From the NCBI GenBank assembly GCA_905339255.1, contig CAJPFO010000085.1, forward strand, positions 30,823 to 94,822: a DNA stretch of 64,000 nt, written 5' to 3'. The translations under genes were made by a program, and so were the position numbers. This DNA is from Myxococcaceae bacterium (lineage in GTDB: Bacteria > Myxococcota_A > UBA9160). Position 1 is the stretch's first letter. Every line of letters begins with the position of its first letter. Of the stretch, positions 27,455 to 35,853 are shown one piece after another. Below the pieces are notes generated by a model, which was not told where the DNA came from, searched no databases, and worked only from the letters and a program-made list of their open reading frames with translations.

Positions 27455-27571
27455 ACCATCCGATCCGGATCGCCGTGCGTGCCCGCAGGCAAGAATCCCT
27501 CGAAGCGGGTGTTCGACACGACCGTGATCACGCACCCCAGCAGTCGACGCCACCAGAAGAGGAGCTGCCAG

Positions 27572-28867
27572 ATGCGAGAGGACCGAGTCATCACGCCGGA
27601 GCACATCTACGCGAAGGCGAGGATCTTTTCCGAGGGCGCGATCATCGACGGAGAAGACACTCCGCCGTTCGCACAAGGCCTGGGATACCTGGCGAAGGCT
27701 CGCCGTCGCAACAACCTCTGCACGATCCCACCGATCGCACCACAGCCTCCCGAGATCGCGCCCGAGCAGGTGGAGGCGATCTGGTCGGCCACGTCACGCG
27801 TTCTGAAGGCATCGGCGAGCGAGTCGAAGCCGAGCTCGGGAATGAGGTTCACCTTCGACGGATCCGGCCTGACCACCTTCGTGCACGCAAACCCGTACTC
27901 GAGGCTCGTCGTCGAGCAGGACGGCGACCGGGTGACCGTCATGGACGGGAAGCACGTGCTCGTGAGCGGACTCGCCGACGAGTCGTTCGATTGGCTGGAC
28001 GAGCCGATCTCGAACGGGCTGCCGGCGTCGACCTTCCTGCCCGGAGCCTCGAACGAGATCCTCAACCTGATCTTCTACCTGTCGTGCGACAACTACAACA
28101 CCGGGCGCGGATGCAAGTACTGCAATCTGTTCTCCAACCCGCTCTCCCAGATGAGCGACGTGTTCCCGATGGCACTGCAGGAGAGCTGGGCGAAGCACCA
28201 GGCAGAAGCCGTCAAGGTCGCGATCGATCACGGCTGGAACGGACACATCGCATTGAGCGGCGGCGCCCTTCCTCCCAGCGCGCGGGCTCGATATCTCGAT
28301 CTCATGAGGCTGTCGCTCGAGGCGCTGCGGAAAGAGCTCGGTGAACGGGTCTTCGAGGAGTTGGACATCGTCTACAACCACTATCCCCCGGAGCACTTCG
28401 AAGACATGGCGGAGTGGAAGAAGATGGGGATCAAGAGAACGGCGATCGACCTCGAAGTCATGGACCCCGCCTACTTCCCGGTGATCTGCCCCGGGAAGGC
28501 GGTCTACAAGCCGCATTCCTTCTGGAAGGACGCCCAGGATGCATCGGTCGAGGTCTTCGGTTCGTTCGCCAATACGACGGGCAACATCGTTCTCGGAATC
28601 GAGCCGATGTCGAGCGTGCTGAACGGCATCGAAGAGCGCCTTGCCCGCGGCGTGATGCCGAGGCCCGTCATCTTCTGCTCGGCGCCGAACTCGGAATACT
28701 GGGGCTTTCGTCCGCCCACCGCGGATTGGCTGATGGAGGTCACGGAGCGGATGGCGACCCAGTACGTCGAGCACATCGATTTCGGGGTCGATTCCGGGCC
28801 GATCGCGACCGGGCCCACGATGCTGGTGTTCGACATGATCAATCAGAAGCGGCAGAGCGCCGCATGA
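27572..28867 (+). CDS. radical SAM-like protein with CX8CX2C cluster motif
   Basis: A 431-residue protein whose core looks like a radical SAM barrel: LSCDNYNTGRGCKYCNLFS gives three cysteines spaced CX8CX2C (the canonical spacing is CX3CX2C), and HIALSGGALPPSARARYLDL resembles the SAM-binding GGE-type strand. The N-terminal 150 residues and the C-terminal TGPTMLVFDMIN are not recognised. Wider Cys spacing is known in some families such as Elp3 (CX9CX2C). The reaction is unknown. The ATG at 27572 follows AGAGGAG; the longer frame would lack this site. It heads an apparent five-gene operon. Confidence 0.72.
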   Translation: MREDRVITPEHIYAKARIFSEGAIIDGEDTPPFAQGLGYLAKARRRNNLCTIPPIAPQPPEIAPEQVEAIWSATSRVLKASASESKPSSGMRFTFDGSGLTTFVHANPYSRLVVEQDGDRVTVMDGKHVLVSGLADESFDWLDEPISNGLPASTFLPGASNEILNLIFYLSCDNYNTGRGCKYCNLFSNPLSQMSDVFPMALQESWAKHQAEAVKVAIDHGWNGHIALSGGALPPSARARYLDLMRLSLEALRKELGERVFEELDIVYNHYPPEHFEDMAEWKKMGIKRTAIDLEVMDPAYFPVICPGKAVYKPHSFWKDAQDASVEVFGSFANTTGNIVLGIEPMSSVLNGIEERLARGVMPRPVIFCSAPNSEYWGFRPPTADWLMEVTERMATQYVEHIDFGVDSGPIATGPTMLVFDMINQKRQSAA

Positions 28868-28958
28868 CCGCGGGGGTCCGGACGAAGCCGAGCCGCCCGT
28901 CGCGGCAATCGGATGCCCCGACCCGGCGCGCGTCCACCGCGAACGAGCGAGGTCCTCG

Positions 28959-29906
28959 ATGGCCAGGCGCACTCTGAACGAACGAGACATCCCCGGCGCG
29001 CTGCTGGCGGGCGCCCGTTGGCTCGTGAACCCGGTCTCGGAAGGAGGCGCGAAGCAGGTCCCGCGTATCAAGCTCCTGGCGGCCGGCCCGGAGATCCTCG
29101 CCGACATCGACCGGATGCGGACCCATCCGACCGGCAAGCGGATCCTCGACGAGCGGCCCGATCTCGGCACGGCCCTCTCGGACTCCGACACCTTGAAGGC
29201 CATGCCCGCAGGAAGCCTCGGCCGGACGTTCTACGACGCGATCGAGATCCCCGGAGGCATTCCCGGCTTCCTCCTGGCGGCGACGATCTACAAGGACGGG
29301 TTCTTCGATTCCTTCGAGATGAGCGAGGAGGCGCAGTACTACATCGCACGCTCCCGGTGGCTTCACGACCTCTTCCACATCGTGACCGGGTACGGCACCG
29401 ATCTGCCGGGAGAGGGACTCCTCATCTACTTCGCGCTCGGCTACGAGCACCGTTTGCCGTACTGGGCGGCGTCGATCGCTCCCCTCGGCATCGGCCCGCG
29501 ATTCTTCATCCGACCGAGTGTCGGACAACGACGTTGGCGAGCGCTCCTCCGGGACGCCCATTCGCGCGGGCTCGCGGCCAATCGGGTCTGCCCGCCCCAG
29601 TGCGTCCCCTGGGAGGAGCTGCTTCCGCGCCCCGTGGCGGAGGTCCGCGCGGAACTCGGCATCGTCCCTTTCCCCGACGATACCTCGCGCTGGCTCGACC
29701 ACAGCTGGTTCGGGCGCCAGGCGGCGACGGGCTTCGGTGCCTACCCGAGATCGGCAAAGCGCGCACGGCTCGCCCTGGCCATCGTGAAGGCGGGCGTCGA
29801 CTACCGGGATCTCTACCGCTTCAGCGACGAGAAGACGCGCGAGCTGTTCGACCTCGCCGCCGCAGGCGCCTCCGCCGAAGCGATCCGCACTGCCGCGGCG
29901 GCCTGA
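28959..29906 (+). CDS. Coq4-family protein
   Basis: A 315-residue protein with the Coq4 metal motif: RWLHDLFHIVTGYGTDLPGE carries the HDxxH...E arrangement near residues 132-150. Coq4 organises ubiquinone biosynthesis in mitochondria and has been linked to C1 oxidative decarboxylation of the quinone ring; bacterial Coq4-like proteins also occur in secondary metabolism. No other quinone gene is here, so a role on an isoprenoid or aromatic intermediate of this operon is more likely (inference). It lies 91 bp after the radical SAM gene and 28 bp before the next. Confidence 0.85.
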   Translation: MARRTLNERDIPGALLAGARWLVNPVSEGGAKQVPRIKLLAAGPEILADIDRMRTHPTGKRILDERPDLGTALSDSDTLKAMPAGSLGRTFYDAIEIPGGIPGFLLAATIYKDGFFDSFEMSEEAQYYIARSRWLHDLFHIVTGYGTDLPGEGLLIYFALGYEHRLPYWAASIAPLGIGPRFFIRPSVGQRRWRALLRDAHSRGLAANRVCPPQCVPWEELLPRPVAEVRAELGIVPFPDDTSRWLDHSWFGRQAATGFGAYPRSAKRARLALAIVKAGVDYRDLYRFSDEKTRELFDLAAAGASAEAIRTAAAA

Positions 29907-29934
29907 CCCTTTACGGCGCCGAGAGGAGGTACTG

Positions 29935-30723
29935 ATGAGCGGCGAGCTTTTCCGGGGCGTGAAGCAGTTCGAGTTCCCGAGCCCGGCCGACGCCCCACGG
30001 CTCGGGAAGGACTCGTACAGGATCCCCGTCTACTACTACGACAACTCGTCGCTCACCGTGATCCATACGGCGTCGACGGCTCGAATCCGGCCGTACCTGC
30101 CCGACCCGCGAATGCACCCGCTCGAGCTCACTCCGGGTCGCTCTCTCGTGGCGTTCACCGCGTTCGAGTACCGCAAGACGGACATCGACCCGTACAACGA
30201 ATTCAGCATCGCGATCCTGATCAACTTCGACAAGGCCGTCATTCCCGGTCTATCGGTGCTACGCCAACTGCTGAGCAACGTCTTTCATGCCCACGTATGG
30301 CACCTGCCGGTGACGACCGAGATCGCCCGCTACGGCGGTGTCGAGCTCTACGGCTATCCCAAGTTCGTCGCCGATATCGCGTTCACTCGCGCCAGCGGAC
30401 ACGCGGAGTGCGCGCTCTCCGAGAACGGGAGGCTCATCCTGCGGCTGCGCGGGCGGGAGCTTCCGACGCGGCCGGGCAAGACCGTGCGCTTCAAGACCTA
30501 CCCGGTGAAGGACGGCATCACCCTTTGCGGCAACGTCTACACGCGGCACGTGCGCTTCGCCGAGTCGCGCCGCGGGGCAGACTCGAGCTTGACGATCGGG
30601 ACGGACCATCCGATCTGCGCCGAGCTGCGCGGCATCGAGCTGGGCGAGAAGGCGCTGGTCTACCAGTACAGCGCGGAGAACGAAGCCATTCTCTTCGGCC
30701 CCCACAACCTGATCGACGACTGA
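29935..30723 (+). CDS. acetoacetate decarboxylase-family protein
   Basis: A 262-residue protein of the acetoacetate decarboxylase superfamily. The core is recognisable in GVELYGYPKFVADIAF, where the Lys after YP is the region of the Schiff-base lysine, and in LVAFTAFEYRKTDIDPYNEFS. Family members decarboxylate or aldol-process beta-keto acids through an imine; many are not true acetoacetate decarboxylases. A strong GAGGAGG precedes the ATG. It is separated by 7 bp from the downstream acyl-CoA dehydrogenase, so it is part of the operon. Confidence 0.85.
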   Translation: MSGELFRGVKQFEFPSPADAPRLGKDSYRIPVYYYDNSSLTVIHTASTARIRPYLPDPRMHPLELTPGRSLVAFTAFEYRKTDIDPYNEFSIAILINFDKAVIPGLSVLRQLLSNVFHAHVWHLPVTTEIARYGGVELYGYPKFVADIAFTRASGHAECALSENGRLILRLRGRELPTRPGKTVRFKTYPVKDGITLCGNVYTRHVRFAESRRGADSSLTIGTDHPICAELRGIELGEKALVYQYSAENEAILFGPHNLIDD

Positions 30724-30730
30724 CCCGGCG

Positions 30731-32233
30731 ATGCGCTTGACCCGCCAGGAACGGCGCGAGTACCTGCGGCGCGAACCTCGCGTCGACGGGGTGATGAACA
30801 GCGTCGAGGGACTGGCGGAGCTTCCGCGCGTGGTCCGAAGGGACATCTGCACCGCGGTGGCGCTGGCGCGCAAGTTCAACGACCTCGTCGTCCGCCCGGT
30901 GTACCGCGAAATCGACGAGCGAGTCCGGCGTGACCACGACTTCCTGCCTCACGACTTCATTCGCACCGCCAACCGATGGGGCCTGTTCTCGCTGTGGATC
31001 CCGAAGGTGCTCGGCGGTGGCGGCCTCGACTTGCTGTCCCTCTACCCGTTCCTCGAGGAGGTCTCGTCGGTCTGCGTCGGACTCGCCAACGTGATCGGCG
31101 TCCACTACCTCGGCGTCAGCACCCTCGCAGCGAGCTGGAACGTGCGCCTCATGGACGTCATCTACCGGGAGGTGAGCCGGGCCTCCCACGGCGACGACGC
31201 CTGCCTGATCTCGCTCGCGATCACGGAGCCACTCGCGGGCACCGACATGGAGGAGCCGGAGCTGCTCCAGCGGGCGCGCATCGGGACCGTGGCGACGCGC
31301 ACGGCGGGCGGTTGGGTTCTCGACGGCCGCAAGGTGTTCATCTCCAACGGCCACGTTTCGACGTGGCACATGGTCATCGCGTACGGCGACCGTCGCAACC
31401 CGCTCGAAACCGCCGTCATGGCAGCGGTTCGAACGGGAACGCGGGGCTTCCGCTTCGGGGCGCACGAGAAGAAGATGGGGCAGCGCGCCTGCGTGGCGAG
31501 CGAGCTGGTCTTCGACGAGTGCTTCGTTCCCGATGAGCTCATCTGCGCTGCACCGGCGGCCTTCGCGGAGTGCGTGAAGGACCCGAGGCAGATCACCCAG
31601 GACATGATCGACTTCGTGGTGGCGTCGTCGCGCGCGGGAGTGGGAGCCTTCGCCACCGGCGCGGCGCGTGGTGCGTACGAAGCGGCACTCGCGCTCGCCT
31701 GCCGCACGCACGTGGATGGAGACCTCCTCGTGAACCGCCAGGAAGCGCAACTCGCGCTCGCCGAGATGTACCGCAACGTGAACATGGCGAGAACGCTCTA
31801 TCTCGAAGCGGCCTACGCGAATGCGCTGCGTGGGATGTTCCGGGACCTCTACGGGCGTGCGGTGCATCTCCTCGCGCGGCTCACGCCGCGCTGGTGCTTC
31901 ACCGCCTTCCTCTCGCCGCTCTTGCGCCGGGAGTCGCTGAGCGAGCGAATCCGGCGGCGCGCCTTCGACGGCTACGGGGAGGAGGACGGCCGTGTCGCCT
32001 CGGGATGGGCGTCGATCGCGAAGTTCTCGTGCAGCGACCTGGCCATCCGCAACTGCGACATGGCCATGGACCTCGTGGGCGCGGAGGGGCTGCGCCTCGA
32101 CGGCGGAGTGGAGAAGCACCTCCGCGACGCCAAGCTCCTCCAGATCTACGAGGGCACGAACGAGCTCAACCGGCTGAACCTCTTGAAGACCCTCGTGGTG
32201 CCGAACGTACCGGAAGCGCGGGTGTTCGAGTGA
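30731..32233 (+). CDS. acyl-CoA dehydrogenase, catalytic subunit
   Basis: A 500-residue acyl-CoA dehydrogenase. The FAD/substrate region has LISLAITEPLAGTDMEEPE and GGWVLDGRKVFISNG; the C-terminal domain ends VGAEGLRLDGG and LLQIYEGTNELNRLN, retaining the catalytic Glu in IYEGT. It has an N-terminal extension of about 60 residues and an insert around residues 370-420 relative to typical 380-residue members. Its stop overlaps the start of a second acyl-CoA dehydrogenase by 4 bp, as in heteromeric enzymes built from one catalytic and one non-catalytic chain. Confidence 0.9.
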   Translation: MRLTRQERREYLRREPRVDGVMNSVEGLAELPRVVRRDICTAVALARKFNDLVVRPVYREIDERVRRDHDFLPHDFIRTANRWGLFSLWIPKVLGGGGLDLLSLYPFLEEVSSVCVGLANVIGVHYLGVSTLAASWNVRLMDVIYREVSRASHGDDACLISLAITEPLAGTDMEEPELLQRARIGTVATRTAGGWVLDGRKVFISNGHVSTWHMVIAYGDRRNPLETAVMAAVRTGTRGFRFGAHEKKMGQRACVASELVFDECFVPDELICAAPAAFAECVKDPRQITQDMIDFVVASSRAGVGAFATGAARGAYEAALALACRTHVDGDLLVNRQEAQLALAEMYRNVNMARTLYLEAAYANALRGMFRDLYGRAVHLLARLTPRWCFTAFLSPLLRRESLSERIRRRAFDGYGEEDGRVASGWASIAKFSCSDLAIRNCDMAMDLVGAEGLRLDGGVEKHLRDAKLLQIYEGTNELNRLNLLKTLVVPNVPEARVFE

Positions 32234-33363
32234 CCCTCGGCCCGTCGGAGTACGAGGCGCTTCGCGAGCTCGGCGCTTCGTTCGCGCGGCGCGAGCTCTC
32301 GAACGATCGCGAGACGCACGACCGCCATCCGATCACACCGCTCTGGGACGGCGTGTTGCGGCGCGCCTCGGAGCTGGGGTTCTTCGCCATGACGCTCGGC
32401 GAGCGGCACGGTGGCAGCGGCGCAGGCACGACGGCGCTGGTTCCGTTGTGCGAAGAGATCAGCCGTGTCGACGCAAGCCTGGCGGGCGCGATCTTCGCCA
32501 ACGCCGCCGCGATCGAGGTCGTGAACGTCGCGGCCGAGTCGTCGGACTGCACGCCGGCTCTGGAATCGATCTCGACGGCCGGCGCGCTACCGCTGGCATT
32601 CGCGGCGTGCAGCTCTCCGGTGGAGTCCGTCCTGCCTTCGGAGCGACCGGCGGGCCCGACCGTCGCGATCACCGGATCGGCACGCAACGTCTTCCTCGGA
32701 GGCGTTGCAAGGTATGCGGTGATTGCGGTCGGGGGCGACGCCGGTCGTTCGTACGTCTTCGTCGATCTCCACGCACCGGGCGTCCACGCTTCGCAGCCGG
32801 TGCCCTGCATCGGCTTTCGCGCCTGCCCGATGGTGGACCTCTCCTTCGACGGCGCCGTTGCGTTCTCCATTGGAGCCGCAGGTGGCGGACTCGAGCTCTT
32901 TCGCCGCATGGCGGAGCGGCTGGCCCCGGCAGCCGCCGCGATCTCGCTCGGCATCATGAAGGGTTGCTTCGACGAGGCGCACGCCTACGCGCAGGAGCGC
33001 CGTCAGGGAGGCCGCCGCATCCTCGACTGGCCGGCCGTGGCCGCGATGCTCGGTGAGATGTCCGTGGACATCCTCTTGGGCGAGACATGCCTGCTCGCAG
33101 CCGCGCAGGGCGGTGCGGAGACGGATGCATCCGCGCTGGCAGTGCGGCTCGGCGAGTGGGCGTGCCGGGCCACCACCGACGGAGTCCAGGTCCTCGGAGG
33201 CTACGGCTACATGAGCGACTACGGCCAGGAGAAGCGCATGCGCGACGCCCGCATGGCCCGCCAGCTCCTCGGCATGCCGGCGCTGCGGCGTCAGGATTGG
33301 TTCGGGCGGCGGTGGGGTCCGTCACTGCAGCCGACGGGTTCGAGAAAGGGCGCCTGCGGCTGA
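32230..33363 (+). CDS. acyl-CoA dehydrogenase-like subunit lacking the IYEGT catalytic motif
   Basis: A 377-residue acyl-CoA dehydrogenase-fold protein starting with GTG and coupled to the previous gene (GTGA overlap). The N-terminal helices are present (WDGVLRRASELGFFAMTLGERHGGSG) and the C-domain reaches VLGGYGYMSDYGQEKRMRDARM, but where IYEGT should follow the sequence reads ARQLLGMPALRRQDW, with no catalytic Glu. The mid-domain FAD-contacting TEP segment is also degenerate. It is best read as the structural partner of a heteromeric dehydrogenase, as in mycobacterial steroid side-chain enzymes (established for that family; inferred here). Confidence 0.85.
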   Translation: MTLGPSEYEALRELGASFARRELSNDRETHDRHPITPLWDGVLRRASELGFFAMTLGERHGGSGAGTTALVPLCEEISRVDASLAGAIFANAAAIEVVNVAAESSDCTPALESISTAGALPLAFAACSSPVESVLPSERPAGPTVAITGSARNVFLGGVARYAVIAVGGDAGRSYVFVDLHAPGVHASQPVPCIGFRACPMVDLSFDGAVAFSIGAAGGGLELFRRMAERLAPAAAAISLGIMKGCFDEAHAYAQERRQGGRRILDWPAVAAMLGEMSVDILLGETCLLAAAQGGAETDASALAVRLGEWACRATTDGVQVLGGYGYMSDYGQEKRMRDARMARQLLGMPALRRQDWFGRRWGPSLQPTGSRKGACG

Positions 33364-33549
33364 TCAGCCCGGCGAACGCTCGGCCCCTCGAACTGCCGTG
33401 TCTCGAACGTCGGGTTCCGCAGGCAGGGCAGCGGTGCAGCCGAGCCGTGATCCCGCGCCCTGACGGACGCGGAACCGCGTGCGCAATACGGCCGACGGGC
33501 GAGTCCCGGACCGCGCCAGATCGGAGGTGGGTGGAGCTGCAGGCGGTGC

Positions 33550-33626
33550 TGGCGCGCCGAGAGGGATTCGAACCCCCGACCCCCAGGTTCGAAGCCTGGT
33601 GCTCTATCCAGCTGAGCTATCGGCGC
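33550..33626 (-). tRNA. tRNA-Arg (anticodon TCG)
   Basis: Complete cloverleaf on the minus strand: acceptor arms GCGCCGA and TCGGCGC pair perfectly, D-arm GCTC/GAGC, anticodon stem CCAGG/CCTGG with 7-nt loop CTTCGAA giving anticodon TCG (reads CGA, arginine), and a T-arm with TTCGAAT. The discriminator is G and the CCA end is encoded. It lies alone between the acyl-CoA dehydrogenase operon and the efflux operon; the rest of 33364-33850 shows no other gene. Confidence 0.95.
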
Positions 33627-33850
33627 GGGCGGCGCGAGGGTATCGGAATCCGCTTCTGCGCGCGGGGGCGGGCGAGCGACGCGGGTGCCGCGAGACGGGC
33701 GGCCCGATCGAGGAGGGCCCGCGGCGTCCGGCCTCACGGAGCCGCTCGATCCCCGCAGGGACATTGCGGGTGTCGGATTCACACGTATGATTGAAACGTT
33801 CGTTGGAGCGCGCCCACGCCGGACGAATCGATGCCCCGACCGGATCGATC

Positions 33851-34561
33851 ATGAAGCGCGCCCAGAACCGTCCCGTGCCCGCGGGCGAGGCGACGCGCGA
33901 GCGCATCCTCGACGCGGCCGAAACCTGCTTCGCGGAGCAGGGGTTCGGCGCCACGTCGGTGCGTGCAATCACCGCGGCCGCCGGGGTCAATCTCGCCGCC
34001 GTCCATTACCACTTCGGCGGCAAGGAGGCGCTGCTCGACGCCGTGCTCACCCGGCGCATCGCTCCCGTGAACGACGAGAGGCTCCGGCGCCTCGAGGCCT
34101 TGCGACGGGCGCATGCTCCCGACGCGGCTCCGGTGCCGGCACTCCTCGAAGCGCTCCTCGAGCCGGTCTTCCGCCACTTCCGCGACGACGCGGCCGGGGT
34201 CGAGCGGATCGCACGGATCCTCGCGCGCTGCGAGATCGAGGAGCCCGAGCGTCTCGAGACCGCCGTCCTCGAGCATTTCCGCGAGACGGGCGAAGCGTTT
34301 CTCGATGCGCTCGGCGAAGCGCTCCCGAGCCTCGACCCCGCACTCGTACACGAGCGCTTCCGCTGGACGCTCGGCGTGATGACCCACACCCTCGCATGGA
34401 GACACCGTATCGTGTCGCTCCCGCAGCCCCTCCCGGACGATCGCCCGGACGCGCTCCTCCAACGCATGATCGTCTTCCTCTCCGCAGCGTTTCGCGCACC
34501 GGCCGCGGCGCCCGAAGTCTCCGATCCGCCGAACTCCCCCTCTCGAGGAGAAGTGTCATGA
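33851..34561 (+). CDS. TetR-family regulator of efflux operon (CecR-like)
   Basis: A 236-residue TetR repressor. The DNA-binding part is ATRERILDAAETCFAEQGFGATSVRAI with helix-turn-helix ITAAAGVNLAAVHYHFGGKEAL; the His-Tyr-His-Phe-Gly-Gly-Lys stretch is typical of the CecR (YbiH, DUF1956) branch, which controls transporters. The stop overlaps the ATG of the membrane-fusion protein (ATGA), so repressor and pump share a transcript, an arrangement that implies autoregulation and drug- or metabolite-induced expression. The ATG at 33851 is preferred over a TTG 60 bp upstream. Confidence 0.9.
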   Translation: MKRAQNRPVPAGEATRERILDAAETCFAEQGFGATSVRAITAAAGVNLAAVHYHFGGKEALLDAVLTRRIAPVNDERLRRLEALRRAHAPDAAPVPALLEALLEPVFRHFRDDAAGVERIARILARCEIEEPERLETAVLEHFRETGEAFLDALGEALPSLDPALVHERFRWTLGVMTHTLAWRHRIVSLPQPLPDDRPDALLQRMIVFLSAAFRAPAAAPEVSDPPNSPSRGEVS

Positions 34562-35853
34562 CCTCCGACGGCCGTCTCGATGCGCTCGGACGCGGCGCGA
34601 CGGGCCACGAGCCCGCCCGCGCCGAATCCGCCGGAAAGGCCTCGCGTCGCGCACGCCGGCTTCGCTGGCTCCTGCCGCTCGCCGTCCTCGCGCTCGGAGT
34701 CGTGATCGCCGGCGTGCTCGTCGTGACACGACCCGTCGCCGATGCGAGGCCTCCCGAGATCGTGGCACCGCTCGTCCGCGTCGTGGTGGCGTCTCCCGAG
34801 CCCATGACGCTCACGGTCGAGGCGCAGGGGACGGTGCAGCCGAGGACGGAGAGCGACCTCGTCTCCGAGGCGTCGGGGCGCGTGGTGTGGATCTCGCCGA
34901 GCTTCGCCTCGGGAGGTTTTTTCGCCGAGGGAGAGCCGCTACTGCGGATCGATCCGCGCGATTACGAAGCCGCGCTCGAGCGGACCGAGGCGCAGCTTCT
35001 CCGAAGCGAAAGCCAGGCCGAGCTGGCCCGTCGGACTCTCGAGCGGCGCCAGGGGCTCGCGTCGCGCGATGCCGTTTCGGAATCCGCCCTCGACGAAGCG
35101 TCGCATTCGGCGCGTGCGGCCGACGCCGCGGTCCGCGAGGCGCGGGCGGCGCTCGCGCAGGCGCGACTCGACCTCGAACGGACGGAGATCCGGGCGCCGT
35201 ACGCGGGCCGGGTTCGCGATGCGAAAGCCGATGTCGGGCAGTACGTCGCTCGCGGCACGCCGCTCGGCAGGGTCTACGCCACCGACTACGCCGAGATCGC
35301 GCTTCCGATCCCGACCTCCGAGCTCGCCTTCGTCGACCTCCCGCTTCAGCCCGTCGCTGCCGGGGCTTCGGCGGGCCCGCCCGTGCGACTGCACGCGACG
35401 ATCGGAGGCGAGCATCACGGCTGGACGGGGCACATCGTTCGAACGGAGGGCGCGATCGACCCTCTCACGCGAACGGTGCAGGCCGTGGTTCGTGTCGACG
35501 ACCCGTTCCGCCTCGCCGACGGAGCGGCGAGTGGCCCTCCGCTCGCGCCGGGGCTTTTCGTGACGGCCGAAGTGGCGGGACGGCAGGTGCCGTCGGCGAC
35601 CCTCCTCCCGCGCGTCGCATTGCGCGACGACCGCAGCGTCTTCGTCGTCGACGCCGAGGGGAAGCTCCGCCGCCGCGAGGTCGAGCTGCTGCGCCTCGAT
35701 CGTGACTCCGTCGTGGTGGGCGAGGGCCTGCGCGCGGGCGAGCGGGTCATGGTTTCGTCGCTCGCCGCGGCCACCGAGGCGATGGCCGTCCGCACCGCCG
35801 ACGGCGACGCGAGCTCTCCCGCGCCGCAAGACGGCGGGAGCGTTGCGCCATGA
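34558..35853 (+). CDS. RND efflux periplasmic adaptor (membrane fusion protein)
   Basis: A 431-residue HlyD/AcrA-type adaptor. One N-terminal membrane anchor (LRWLLPLAVLALGVVIAGVL, residues about 37-57) is followed by a barrel-sandwich half (VEAQGTVQPRTESDLVSEAS), a helical hairpin rich in Ala/Glu/Arg (ERTEAQLLRSESQAELARRT), the second half AGRVRDAKADVGQYVARGTPL and a beta-barrel/membrane-proximal domain. It links the inner-membrane pump to an outer-membrane channel that is not present in this window. GAGGAG precedes the ATG, which overlaps the repressor stop. Confidence 0.92.
   Translation: MTSDGRLDALGRGATGHEPARAESAGKASRRARRLRWLLPLAVLALGVVIAGVLVVTRPVADARPPEIVAPLVRVVVASPEPMTLTVEAQGTVQPRTESDLVSEASGRVVWISPSFASGGFFAEGEPLLRIDPRDYEAALERTEAQLLRSESQAELARRTLERRQGLASRDAVSESALDEASHSARAADAAVREARAALAQARLDLERTEIRAPYAGRVRDAKADVGQYVARGTPLGRVYATDYAEIALPIPTSELAFVDLPLQPVAAGASAGPPVRLHATIGGEHHGWTGHIVRTEGAIDPLTRTVQAVVRVDDPFRLADGAASGPPLAPGLFVTAEVAGRQVPSATLLPRVALRDDRSVFVVDAEGKLRRREVELLRLDRDSVVVGEGLRAGERVMVSSLAAATEAMAVRTADGDASSPAPQDGGSVAP

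Noticed and set aside
33774..33810. AACGTT-centred operator before the efflux repressor
   Set aside because: Only the central hexamer is symmetric; the flanks do not pair, so it cannot be distinguished from chance.
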